The position numbers and the translations under genes were made by a program. Under the pieces are notes generated by a model, which saw nothing but the letters and a program-made list of their open reading frames with translations, did not search any database and was not told the origin of the DNA. A DNA stretch of 64,000 nt from Chlorops oryzae (taxonomy: Eukaryota > Arthropoda > Insecta > Diptera > Chloropidae). The stretch covers positions 57,826,884 to 57,890,883 of the forward strand of contig CM035806.1 in the NCBI GenBank assembly GCA_020466095.1. The letters run 5' to 3'. Shown in pieces: positions 33,074-44,203 of the stretch (position 1 is its first letter; each line of letters starts with the position of its first letter).

Positions 33074-34417
33074 TTAACACAGTTTTTGTGATTGTGTCCA
33101 TTTCAGCCGCTCTGCAACACTCATTTTGAGGAATTTTCCACAGTAATAAATTGGATGTCCCTCCTTGGAGCATACTTTACAAAGTGTGACCTTGCTTGCT
33201 GCAGCTGAGGTAGAAGGCTTTAGTTTTTGCTTTCCATTGACGATTTCGAGAGTTTGAAACCGAATTTGCAAGAAGGAGAACAGCTCTTCCGTCGTTGGAA
33301 TGGCTCGCGGATCCCTTTGAGATTGCTCGAACAAGAGATGGCCTTGTTTGTCTAATTTTTGAATTAGGATTTGGGAGAGTAATGGATCCCATTGAGAGGT
33401 GTCGATACCCATGTTGTTGATGGCCGCCAGACCTTCTATCATAATGTCGTGGAATTCCTTGATTTCCCTTGCGTCAGCAGTCAGTTTTGGTTGCATCAAA
33501 ATTTTGTTTATTAATGTTGATATCAAAATTTTTTTGTTTTCAAATCTGTCCTGCAGGATCCCCCGGGCAGTTTCATAATTGTTTTCTGTCAATGATAGGT
33601 GCCTTATTAATCTCTCAGCATCCCCCGTCACGTTCGATTTCAAGTACCACATTTTTTGTACCGCTGGTATTTCTTGGTCATGGACCATTCTCACAAACAG
33701 ATCTGAAAATGTCTGCCATTTTAAATAGTCCCCATCGAACTTGTCTATAGAAATTTTCGGCATTTTGACTTCTGGCTGTCTTCTATTATTCGCTGATGTT
33801 TGCATTCGATTTTTTGACAGCATCGCCAACTTTTGTTGCACCAATTCCTCGATCTGGATATATGTGTCCATATTGTATCCTTCTTTGCTTGGGTCAGAGC
33901 ATTCTCCCCAAATTAAAAAGTTTGCATCTTCTACTTGTTGCCATAGCTTTTTGATGGCGGCTACAGCTTGTTCTGGTGCTTCTTCATTTGTTTTACTGTT
34001 CAATAGACGCCTCAGTGAAGAAATCATTGCTCCTTGTTTACGCATGATTGGGCCCAGCCTGCTTATGTGTTCCTCACCTTGGTTCACATTTTGTAGTGGA
34101 GTTGCTTGTGGTGTTGGCTTTAGCTTAATCATTGAGGACTCAATTTCTTCTCTGAATTTAAAAACGAGACCCAGCATTTTCGTATAGAAATCGTCCTTAA
34201 AGTACTCTTCGTCGGAAGGAATGGGGTTCATCAGTCTCATTTGGTTGTCATTGGATTCGAAACGAGTCCATGCTTCGTCCAACCGCTTTAGTCGCTCTTC
34301 CAAGTAGCCTGGAGTCTGCTTTCTCTCCTTAGAATCCTTTTTGTAATTCTGTATGATTCTATGAATATTGTCTGCCAACGTTTTTTGAGATTCTATTAAT
34401 GTTGAGAATTGCTCCAT
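33074..34417 (-). CDS. BEL gag
   Basis: An open frame of 447 codons starting MEQFSTLIESQKTL, about 300 nt inside the 5' LTR. Residues 1-150 are helical and charged. About 215-375 is the DUF1759-type capsid region (KMPKISIDKFDGDYLKWQTF .. NNYETARGILQDRF .. LLSQILIQKLDKQGH). Near the end is a knuckle CKVCSKEGHPIYYC. The frame stops right after SQKLC. In another frame the usual second knuckle follows (CFKNDHRAKEC, CAKCSKKHNTLLH at about 33080-33000), so a frameshift cuts off the nucleocapsid tail. Gag forms the particle that packages the RNA. Confidence 0.82.
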   Translation of the reverse strand: MEQFSTLIESQKTLADNIHRIIQNYKKDSKERKQTPGYLEERLKRLDEAWTRFESNDNQMRLMNPIPSDEEYFKDDFYTKMLGLVFKFREEIESSMIKLKPTPQATPLQNVNQGEEHISRLGPIMRKQGAMISSLRRLLNSKTNEEAPEQAVAAIKKLWQQVEDANFLIWGECSDPSKEGYNMDTYIQIEELVQQKLAMLSKNRMQTSANNRRQPEVKMPKISIDKFDGDYLKWQTFSDLFVRMVHDQEIPAVQKMWYLKSNVTGDAERLIRHLSLTENNYETARGILQDRFENKKILISTLINKILMQPKLTADAREIKEFHDIMIEGLAAINNMGIDTSQWDPLLSQILIQKLDKQGHLLFEQSQRDPRAIPTTEELFSFLQIRFQTLEIVNGKQKLKPSTSAAASKVTLCKVCSKEGHPIYYCGKFLKMSVAERLKWTQSQKLC

Positions 34418-34694
34418 CGTGTAATGTATCTTCGGTTTTCTTCTTCTGTTGATTTATGTCCAACGTGTTATTGAAGTTTTTTGTTGAATGATGAATTGAT
34501 GTTTGATTTTTGCCAATATGTAGCAAAACGTATCCTTTATCGGTGTCTGACCGAATATTGATGCGCGCGTTGAAACGGTTTGATTCGCGGCGAACTAAAC
34601 AAAATTCACTATGAAATAACGGTTTTTTATGATTCCGCGTTTTGTGATCAATTTGATCCTGGGGGATCTTGGTCCACACTTGTATATGATGTGG

Positions 34695-34712
34695 GACCGT
34701 CGGAGTCACCAA
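34695..34712 (-). promoter_or_regulatory. BEL primer-binding site
   Basis: Directly inside the 5' LTR end (..TTAAACA) the minus strand reads TTGGTGACTCCGACGG. TGG followed by tRNA-acceptor-like text at this place is the expected minus-strand primer site. The tRNA was not identified. Confidence 0.55.
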
Positions 34713-35126
34713 TGTTTAAGTTTAGAAAAGGGGAGCTAAATGAAATTACCGTGCAGCACATAAACTGCAGATATTTTAAATTTAACTTGTATCAGACAGC
34801 ACATGAACTGTTGATACTCGAAGTCAATATGAACGCTTAAGTGAATTGATCAGCCAAGAGTTTAGAATTGGACTTATTTTTATTGATCATTTGCACTTCT
34901 TTTATACAATTTGATTGCTTAGTATGCTATTCTTATGACCAATATTTTGTTTATTTATTTAAATCGTATATTATGCACAAATATATTGGTTACGTATGAG
35001 CAAAACGAAATTTGATATCTTTTGAGTTCAACGTATGACTTTTTGTCTTGAATGCATTAAATGCTTACAAATGGTTTTTATTGTTTTTCATTCTCTTTTT
35101 TTTATTCTTTGGTACAAAACTAAACA
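34713..35126 (-). repeat. BEL element 5' LTR
   Basis: 414 bp, TG...CA in element orientation (TGTTTAGTTTTG to CTAAACTTAAACA). It contains AATAAA-type signals on the minus strand and matches the left LTR. The target duplication AATCG follows at 35127-35131. Confidence 0.9.
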
Positions 35127-36597
35127 AATCGCATACGAAAAAAATGAATACTGCTCGGCGGTATTTTTAGATATTCAACAAGCATTCGACAAAGTTTGTC
35201 ATGATGGGCTCAAATTAAAAATCAGGCAATTACTCCCTAAAAATGTTCATGCAGTCTTAAATTCTTATCTGAGTAATAGAAAATTCCAAGTAAAACAAAA
35301 TTCATTTATAACAAAGGACTTTGTAATTAATGCCGGAGTTCCGCAAGGGAGCGTTGCCGGTCCTTTTTTATACCTTTTATTTACAGCTGACATTCCTATT
35401 AGTGGTCAAATTTTCACATCGACGTTTGCTGATGATACAGCATTTCTAAGTAGACACAAAAACGTGGTGGTGGCAACCAACGAGCTCCAAGCGCATTTAA
35501 ATAATATCCAAAACTGGTTATCCCGTTGGCGTATTAAAGTTAACGAACAAAAATCTCGTCACATTATATGCACACTTAATAGAGGCGTCTGTCCTGACGC
35601 ATTCCTAAATAACATTCGAATCCCTCAAGTTTAAGAAATAACATACCTCGGAGTTCATTTAGATAGAAGGCTGACCTGGCGCAAGCATATCGAAGCGAAG
35701 CGGACTCAGATGAAACTTAAAGCAATTAGCTTGCACTGGCTAATGAATAGTCGTTCCCTCCCAAAACTTGATTATAAAATCCTGTTATCTAATCAAGTTA
35801 TAAAACCGATATGGACGTACGGTTTACAACTCTACGGAAACGCAAGTGCTTCAAATATACATATTCTGCAAAGAGCTCAGTCCAAAATCCTAAGATCAAT
35901 TACAGGAGCTCCATGGATTATTAAAAATGAAAAAAAATAGAATTTATGAAGATCAAGCAAAAATATCGCCAAAAATTGCAATCTCATGTAAATCTCCTCG
36001 CCAGACAACTCGCAACTACGTCCTCTCTTTCGCGATTAAAAAGAAAGGACCGACCGACTATCCAATTCGATCCTTAGAATTCCACTTACTTAAACATATT
36101 GCATTCCACTGCACGACCGCGGTTCCTGATTGCGCTTGTGCTTCCTTGCACCTCGGTAAAATAATACTCAAGCATTCCATTGCACGAACGCGATTCCTAA
36201 CTACGTTTGTGCTTCTTTGCACTCTTCCGGTAAAATAATACGCAAAATCTCCAAGTCTATTCAGACTCAACAGGCCATTTCACGGTCGGATCTTTGATCG
36301 AATTAGTCACATGTGTCGGTGAAAGGTAGAGTCCGTGTGCACATAGACTTTAGTTTTCACTAGCACAGTTGAAGGGTTCGTTCAGGGATCTGACAGTGAA
36401 TTGGCCGTTTTACGCCCAGGTTTCCTTATCTGAGGCTTTCATGCAAATATTAATTACATTTATATGCATATTAATTATAATAATGCTACATAATCATGTA
36501 ATTAATTCCAAACTAGACTTAAGATTTTCCTTCTTATTGATGGACTCATGTAAAATGAGTGATACAATAAATAAATTAAAAGTTAAAAAAAAAAAAA
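35127..36597 (+). pseudogene. Jockey-like LINE copy 1, ORF2 3' part and A-tail
   Basis: RT resumes where the BEL element ends: AVFLDIQQAFDKVCHDGLKL (motif A), GVPQGSVAGPFLYLLF (motif B) and STFADDTAFLS with catalytic FADD. One stop (TAA at 35632) precedes ITYLGVHLDRRLTWRKHIEA and LKLDYKIL-like thumb text. A frameshift near 35940 precedes the C-terminal LARQLATT..LKRKDRP-type residues. The 3' untranslated part ends GTGATACAATAAATAAATTA and an A run (36584-36597), matching the 3' end of copy 2 (58,9xx-59,065). Apart from one stop and one frameshift, this half is also well preserved. Confidence 0.82.
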
Positions 36598-37319
36598 ACA
36601 AATTTTTACTAATTAAAATAATAACGAAATTCTTATATCTTATTGTTTGGTTACATAGGGAGGAAATGGGTGATAGGGCATGAGTACGGAAGCACCTATA
36701 AAATTATTTGATATGCTGTGGTTCAAATCGAAATAATAATATTGTTGACAGCACAGCCAGTACCTGTTTTTTATTTATTAATTTGTCAATAAAAAGAAAA
36801 GTTTAAAATCAACAAGTTTTTAATCTTTTCCTCGAGCAATCTGCTGGGCCAATTTCACAAAAACAACATTCTCTAAAAATTTTGCATCATATTTGCTTAG
36901 ATAGAACCATAGAATAAGTAATAATATAGAAGGAGCGTCTGAACGATTGCTTCGTTGCGCATAATAGGCGCGGGCGGTAAGGAAGAGGTGGAAGAAACGA
37001 AACTCTCTCTCATTCTTAATCCTATTGATGCTCACAGCAGAGCCCGCTCATAACATATTTGCATGGTATGAGCGAAAATAATCTATATTTCGACTTTAAA
37101 GTCCTATCACTTTTGATACACTGCTCCGATTTTCATAAAATAAAAACTATAAGAAAATTTGAATAATTTGGAAAATCTTATACGCTTACTCTATATAGCT
37201 ATCTACAAAAGGAAAAAAGTTCGTAACTGACAGAAAATTTAAAGTCTTCATAAACCTACAATTTCTATTAATTCTCTTCACATTCATAGCAGTAGAGGGG
37301 ACGACAAAAGAGCTGGGCC
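36598..37319. other. Intron 1 stretch between two LINEs, nothing recognised
   Basis: AT-rich, with a 71-codon reverse frame (36820-37035) of unknown nature and no visible repeats. Confidence 0.35.
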
Positions 37320-38458
37320 CGAGAGACAGTCTGGGGCTAAGCGCAAACGTATGAAGTCTTACGTGTCTAAGGGACTGTGCCAAGATGACGCCAAAAGGCT
37401 AGCTGAGCAGCCAATGGCTGTTGGCAAAAAGGAGATGGCAAATCTCTCGCAGGCGGGGAAGAAAAGAGACCGATCTGAGGGCTCACTCTCTACCCCACCG
37501 CAAAACACCCCCAAAAAGACAAATGCGACCTCCGGATGCTAGATATGCAGCCTGGAAGCAGCAAGCGGGGAACAAAGCTGCGCCAGCTAAGGAGCCCATT
37601 GCCACAAAAGAATCGGGTCGGGCTAACTCCACGGGCATAAGGCTGGGAATTGTCCCACCAAACTACAGCGAGGATACAATGGCACGTCGCAGTTATCCTC
37701 CATACAGGGAGCCATCCTTGCCAGAGTGCGACAGTTGAAAACGGGTTCTGTAAAGCCCTCCTTCAACGGCTGCACTTTCGAGCTGGGATGGCTGTCTGTC
37801 AACTGCGCAGATGAGGATACGGCAAAATGGCTCAGAGACAACGTCTCAGCCACCGTGCCATGAAAAGAGCCAAGCTTCGTCTTGTGGACGAGAAGGAGAA
37901 TCCTCGTCCACAAATTTTCATAGGATAGTTTCCGGAGAAGCCAACAACTTCAAACGATGATATCCTAAGCCTTGTGCACGGTCAGAACACCGGTCTTAGG
38001 GTCAGTGATTGGCGAATGCTCAACAAAGCGCAAAAAGACGCCTCAATCCAGCTAACGCTATCAATGGACCCTACATCGGCACGAACCCTGACAGAAAGGG
38101 ACTTCAGGGTCAATTACAACTTTGGAAAGGCGAAGATTTATCCCAAATCCAAAGCTACCTCGACTGTGGAGAGTACCGTCACCAAAGCGGCCACAGAGCA
38201 ACCCTGTTGCTCAAAGGATGCGAAGAGCTCGGGAAAAATCAAAGCTCCGGTAGCCTTTACACATTCGGGAGAGGCCTCGGTTCCACCGTCATCCACACCA
38301 CCTTTACACTCACTGGCTCCCCCACCAGACCACCTCTTCGCCCACGCGCGAAACCATTTCCAGGGCGACGACGTGGCGGGAGAACCGCAGAGGAGAGGGT
38401 TATGACCAGCGGAAAGAGCAAAATTGTCGCTAAGCGCGCCTCCAAGGGTCAGAAATGA
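37320..38458 (+). pseudogene. LOA-like LINE ORF1 (DUF4780-type), frameshifted
   Basis: The basic, serine-rich N-terminus (KRDRSEGSLSTPPQNTPKK) is followed by LGIVPPNYSEDTM, then in a second frame FNGCTFELGWLSVNCADEDT and AKWLRDNVSATVP, then QNTGLRVSDWRMLNKAQKDA and LTLSMDPTSARTLTERDF. This is the arrangement of the DUF4780 domain found in ORF1 of many arthropod LINEs. At least two frameshifts split it. Its stop TGA (38456-38458) overlaps the ATG of ORF2 (38455) in an ATGA arrangement, as usual for bicistronic LINEs. ORF1 proteins bind the LINE RNA. Confidence 0.65.
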
Positions 38459-41400
38459 CCAAGCTTCAACCAATCAAGGCCATACAGGTGAATCTCCACC
38501 ACGCTTAGTCTGCCAGAGCTGCAATCTTAATAAGGAACAAAAACATTAAATATCTCCTTATTTCAGAGCTTTGTTCACAGGATCTGGTGGCGTTCAGAGC
38601 CATGATCCCAACCTTCCACAAGACAGCAGCGAAATGCCCACAAGGGAGCTTATGGCCCTACAGGAGTACTGCTATGGAAGAAATCTTAAATGGCAGTACC
38701 GGCACAAACTTGAGGGGTGAGTGCTTATTAGAATATATTATTAATAAAAATATATTTATTCTAAGCCGATGTAACAAACCTACATTTATAAATGCGATAA
38801 GGGGGGACGTCTTAGACCTAACTCGCTCAAGTTTGAATTTACCGCCCGTTATCGCAAACTGGCACATCTCAAGAGACCTCTATGTCGGATCATAGGCACA
38901 TAAGATTCGACATAGACGCACCTACGGAGAATTGCTCAGTTTACCGCAACCCTTAGAAAACCAACTGGGATAGCTTTCGCTTCTGTCTAGAACAGAAGGT
39001 TAACTGCTCACTATCCGTCAAAAATTCGACTTATGAGCTTGAGACTGAGTCACAACTTTTTCAAGACAGTCTCAAACACTGATTCAAAAAGAGCTGCCCA
39101 CTGAAAGCCAAGAAGGCGCAAAGGGATGTCCTCTGTCGGAACAAAACACTTGAAAGTCTCAGGTGTCACACCAGGAAGCTCTTTAACCGGGCAAAGCGAA
39201 CTGGCGACTGGATCGCCTACAAAGCTGCCCTTACAAGCTACAATAAAGATTTGAGGAAGACTAAAAGAACCACATGGAAAAGCATTGCAGCAAGGTCTCA
39301 AACCTAACTGACATGTATCGTCTCCAAAAGGCTCTTGCGATGGATCACTCAAACGGCCTTAGTACCCTTAGAAGGCCAGATGGTAGTTTTACCTCATCGA
39401 TTGGCGAGACAGGATGTCTATTGTTGGAAACACACTTCCCTGGCAGCGCACCTTTTGTTTTGCACACATGCCAAATGTCTGCAAACACAAATGCAGCAAA
39501 TGGCAGAGCCAGAAGTCTCGCGGGAAAAAAAGTTAACTACCATACGGTAAAGTGGGCAATTTCCACTTTCAGCCCATACAAATCCGAGCCCATGGACGCC
39601 ATGTTGGTTCAGCAGGGTCCGGGTTAGTAACATGCATTGATCGAATACAAAACATTATTGATGGCCTAATTTCGTCAAGCTGGAACGAGGGAACAGTTTG
39701 TCCCTTTCCGGGAAAATCAAATGAACACTCGCCAAAGGCCTTCAGGCCTATAAGCCTCAGTTCGTTTTTCAAAACAATGGAAAAACTCATTGATTATTAC
39801 ATAAGAAGTAGTTGTCTTAATGACTACACACTGAACAAAATGCATTTTGCCTACCAACCGGGTAAGTTAACAGTGACTGCCTTATTCTATGTTCTCACTA
39901 GGCCGGGTTAGGGTTATCCGCGAAACCCAGGGTTTCAAATGTCAAAACAAATATAAAAAAATCATCTAACCCGAAAATATACTCTAGGTTAACATTTAAC
40001 TTGAGGTAAGCGCAGAGTTGCATTTGAAATTTTCAGATACATTTGCTAACACCGAGTACAAAAACCGCGTAAAAATTTAATACGACACTGGCAGGAAGCT
40101 TTCACGTGCAGAAAATGAGTGGGGAAGGATGCACTTATTTGGATATGTCAATTTTGATCACAGGTCGTGGAATGTTTTGTGATGCCGCTTTCACTATTAG
40201 CTCCATTAATCTTGTTTTGTTCCTTTGGCTTTTTCAGCTTCTTTTAACATTTCTAATAAAGCAAATTCCATTTTTATTTACAATTTCTCGATTATATACA
40301 TAGTATATCAGATATAGCTTGCGCGTTTTTTAGATTTCAAACTCCCGAGACGCACAATATCGCATGCATGTAATGAAACCACCGGCCATCTCCCAACAAA
40401 CAGTTAGGGTTGGTAATGGGAGTGGCCGCAGTATGAATTTTCACCACTTCGGAAGTAGTGCAGAAGTAGTGAACTTTCCGGCTTGGTCATATGACGATAG
40501 TAAACCTTAACTCGCTCGAAGCTGATATGAACGCTTTGAGTTAAAGTATCGGATTAAGAACTTAACCCCTATAGTGAGAACATAGCATTACACAGCCTAA
40601 CCACCACCATAGAAAAGGCCATACTGGCAAAACAAATAGAACTCTGTGCATTCATAGACATCTCAGCGGGTTTTCGATAACACTTCTTTCAATAGTATCG
40701 AAACTGTCATGTGCCAAAAAGCTAAACTACCCCTAATACCTAGATGGATACTAAACATGTTGGGAAACAGGAAGATAAGTAGTGATCTGGGAGGTGAGAA
40801 ACAGTCGATCAACGCCGCTAAAGGCTGTCCTCAAGGTGGAGTACTTTCCCCCATACTATGGATAATGATGACCTCTTAAACCTTCTCAAAGAACACGGTT
40901 TTATGGCGCAAGGATATGCAGACGACCTTGTCATTTGCGTGGCTGGCTGGCACGATTACACAATATAGTCTCGAATGCAATCGGCCCTAGATCTCGTCAT
41001 AAACTGGTGTGTTGGAAAGGGTCTTACCATCCACCCTAACAAAACAAAGCTTGTGCCTTTTACGAAAAGGATTAAGATTAATCTTAAAAGTCCCACCATA
41101 TCAGGCAACACTCTACAGTTCAGCAAGGAAGCCACATATCTAGGAGTAGTCCTGGATAGAAGACTAAGCTCGAACCCCCATATTGAAAGAAATTGGGGAA
41201 CATCTACCCGTATGACATATTCGTCTTATACTACTATAATAAAGCCTTTAATAACCTATGCAGCTTTCATCTTCTGGCCAAAGGTGAAACAAAGAACCAC
41301 TGTCACCAAACTAAGTTAGCTACATAAGTTTGTATGCGGTGGCATCACAGAGGCAATGAGAACATGTCCCTAAGATGCGTTGGGTGTCCTTACTGGCATC

Positions 41401-42371
41401 CCACCAATTACCATTCAAATCTAAAAAGAGGCATGTGCTAGTGCACTTCGGTTGCACAACGTCAAAAACCAAAAAAGTGGAGATCTTCAAGGTCACCTCT
41501 CGATACTGTCAACCGTATCTGATATTCCAATTATGAAGATACCAGATAACATACAGAGAAAATTGTACTTCACTTGCAGGTTCGGGGTAAACATCACTGA
41601 ACGCGGGGATTTCACCAAAATCCTGCTCCAATTCGACAAGGGTTCACAAATCTGGTTCACAGATGGATCCAAACTTGAAGACGGAAGAACAGGTGCGGGC
41701 ATCTTGGGACCTAGGTTCCAAAAAGTCTTCCCAATTGGCTATCACCCAACCATCTTTCAGGTAGAACTATATGCGATAGAGATTTGTGTCCGGTAATGTC
41801 TTAAAAGAAAGACAAAAGGGTCTGTAATCCATATACTGTCTGACAGCCAAGCTGTCCTACTAGCACTCAGATCTGTATACATCAATTCTGCACTAGTAGA
41901 CAACTGCCTTAAACTTCCAAATGAACTCAGCAATCAAAACAAAGTGACGTTGTGGTGGGTTCCAGGAAATGAAGGGCACGAAGCAAACGAAAAAGCTGAT
42001 TGCCTCGCAAAACAAGGAGCTCAAAGATGTTTTATAGGGCCCGAACTCTTCTGTACTCTTCAGAAACCACATAGTACAGAACTACTTCGGAATCGGGAAC
42101 AAAGATGTTTTAAAACACTCTGGATGAACTCAAAAGGTCAGAGGCAACCCAAACGGTTCATTCCTCCCAACGAGAAAGTCTTAAAGAGACTACTTTGCCT
42201 CGGTAGAGAGGACGTAAAAACTCTCACGGAATACTTGACAGGGCACAGCAAATTGAGATGTCATCTCAAAAAGATAGGCCTCTCAAACGAATCTATATGC
42301 CGATTCTGTGAAATCGACGATGAAATGCCAGAACACATTCTCATTCCCCACCTTTAATAATAATAATAATA
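38455..42371 (+). pseudogene. LOA-like LINE ORF2: endonuclease, RT and RNase H, decayed
   Basis: It starts MTKLQPIKAIQVNLHHA. Endonuclease fragments include ISELCSQ, LEYIINKNIFILSRCNKPTF and DLTRSSL. RT pieces: NGLSTLRRPDGSFTSSIGET, AFRPISLSSFFKTMEKLIDY, AFIDIS-GF, GCPQGGVLSPILW-type text, YADDLVICV and KEATYLGVVLDRRL. A C-terminal RNase H is clear: QIWFTDGSKLEDGRTGAGIL, FQVELYAIEICV, HILSDSQAVLLALRS and LWWVPGNEGHEANEKADCLA. The element ends in a TAA-repeat tail (42357-42371). Stops and shifts are frequent, more so than in the Jockey copies, so it is older. A MITE interrupts RT at 39885-40587. Confidence 0.75.
39885..40587. mobile_element. PIF-type MITE with TTA target in the LOA RT
   Basis: CTATGTTCTCACTA (39888) and a perfect inverted copy (to 40585) lie near both ends, and TTA (39882-39884 and 40588-40590) is the 3-bp duplication. 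Excising it rejoins the RT text (..TALHSLTTT..). The 3-bp TTA target is typical of PIF/Harbinger. The interior has no convincing frame. Confidence 0.7.
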
Positions 42372-42893
42372 TTGACGTAGGAGCTTTGTCATTTGTCAGT
42401 GAACAAGAAGAAGAGAATTTGAAATAGCGCATTTCTAAATCTTTTGTATTAAGAAGTCGGAGGTTATGAAGTCAAAGGTTGCAGAAACTTTATAAGTTGG
42501 ACTAGCCTGGCTTTTGTTATCCGAGCAATTAAAGAACAAGCAAAGGAAGAGACCAAGGTACTGGGTGAATCGGAATTTGGCCGAGGCCGGTTTACGACAG
42601 ATGTAAGTAAACATATTTTCGTTGTGCGAAAAAAACAACTTTGTCATTTTAGTTTAAGGAAATGGAGGAGAATCCCGAAGTTTTTAGGGAAAACTTCCAC
42701 ATGGATGTTAAAACTTTCAACGAACTGGTGGAACTTCTTTTTTCAAGCTTGAAGACGAAGCGTAACTACCGCCCGTATGCAATAAGCGTGAAGCAAAAAG
42801 TCGCTCTCACATTGGAGTAAGTGTTCATATATTGTATTGAAAAGCGAAAATATTTTTGAATTGTAGATATTTGGCTTCAGGATCCATTCCAAG

Positions 42894-43283
42894 TAGTGTC
42901 CAACCGAAGGTGGATTCTTAATCGAAGGCGAAGCCGACCAATCGGCAGAGTTGAAGACTGCGGCCGAAGACCGAAGCCGAATGCAAAAAATTTTACAGTA
43001 AGGAAGCAAAATCAGTCTTTATTCATTTGAGAAGCACAAAAAAAACCGCTCAAATTTTCTCTAAATTCTTTCGCTTTAGTCGCCCACAAAGTTAGAAATT
43101 ACGGCAATAATTCACTAGTGTAAAAGGTCTGAATGAAGCAATTGAAAATCTATCGTGACTTTTTTACTTCCATTAAAATGCAAAAATATTCGGCTAATAT
43201 ATTCGGCTTTCTCCAGCCGAAGCCGAAGATTAAGAATTGGCCGATCAGCCGATTACCGAAGCCGAACCTTCGGTCGGACACTA
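42894..43283. mobile_element. hAT-type MITE inside the PIF transposase
   Basis: TAGTGTCCAACCGAAGG and an inverted near-copy end the 390-bp element. ATTCCAAG (42886-42893 and 43284-43291) is a perfect 8-bp duplication. Removing it restores SGSIPRHLASIYRIRKQ in frame. The interior repeats CCGAAG-type text (GAAGCCGA) several times. Confidence 0.88.
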
Positions 43284-44203
43284 ATTCCAAGGCATTTGGC
43301 CAGCATATATCGTATCAGAAAGCAGCACACTGGAACAATTATCGAAGCAGTCTGCGATGCGGTTATCGCTGAGCTAAGCCAAGATATGTGTGCGTTAAAA
43401 CAAGAGGACTTTGTTGAAATCGCCAATGGCTTTGACACCCAATGGCAAATCCCAAATTGTTGTGGCGCTATGGATGGGAAACATATTCCTTTGCAGGTTC
43501 CACCAAAAAGTGGCATTCTACAATTATAAGGAATGATAAACAAACAAAGAACTAAATCAATTTAATTCATTTATTGCATTAATATACTTCAAAGGATTCC
43601 ATTCGATCGTCTTGTTTGCTGTTGCCGATTCCACATACAGATTTATCTACCTAGATGTAGGTGCTTATACTTAGTAGTGAAGGCGATGCAAATATTTTCT
43701 CCAACAGCAAATTTGGAAAAGCGGTATATAATGACCGAATGGATTTCCCCCCGAATTTAGTCGTTGGTGGTGAAAGCTTACCACATTACTTCATAGGGGA
43801 CGACTTTTTTCCGCTTTGCAAAACGATAATGAAGCCATACGGCGGCAAAGATAAATTAAGTATGGATGAAATCATTTTCAACTATCGTCTTAGTCGTGCT
43901 CGTCGTTGTGTTGAAAATGCCTTCGGAATTTTTTCCTCAAAGTGGCTAAACAGATAATAGTAGCATGTTGCTTATTGCAAAATTTATTGATTCAAAAATC
44001 TGAATATTATACCAACAGTAGCACAGTTGTCGAAAGAAATATGTTCGATGAACATGATGAGAACATTTTTGCTAATAAACCGGCACAATACGAAATTTTT
44101 TTCATCAACTTTTTTATGTTCGATTGCATTTTTCTGTAAGAAAACCAATACCTAGAAAATTAACTTATATTGACAGATGCGGCAGTCGATTGAAAATAAT
44201 ATA

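Larger units (their letters stand above)
21533..35126 (-). mobile_element. BEL/Pao (roo-like) LTR retrotransposon with env-like region, rearranged, 13.6 kb
   Basis: LTRs of about 415 bp (21533-21950 and 34713-35126) begin TG and end CA, and the 5-bp repeat AATCG (21528-21532 and 35127-35131) flanks the whole. Coding order on the minus strand is gag, protease, RT with YVDD, RNase H, integrase, then an envelope-like region, all with frameshifts. The expected length is about 9 kb. The surplus comes from a duplicated env/integrase block with a Helitron-like insert (21951-26209) and a duplicated integrase block with a mariner relic (28438-30122). It sits in the RT of Jockey copy 1. Confidence 0.88.

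Noticed and set aside
32143..34187. Several forward frames opposite the BEL gag and pol
   Set aside because: They are antisense shadows of clearly coding minus-strand frames with gag, protease and RT motifs.
35127..35634. Intact Jockey RT gene starting at 35035
   Set aside because: The first 30 codons of that frame come from the BEL LTR. The real RT starts upstream at 20.4 kb and is interrupted.
38138..38473. Reverse frame of 111 codons in the LOA-like ORF1
   Set aside because: It is antisense to recognisable DUF4780-type coding text.
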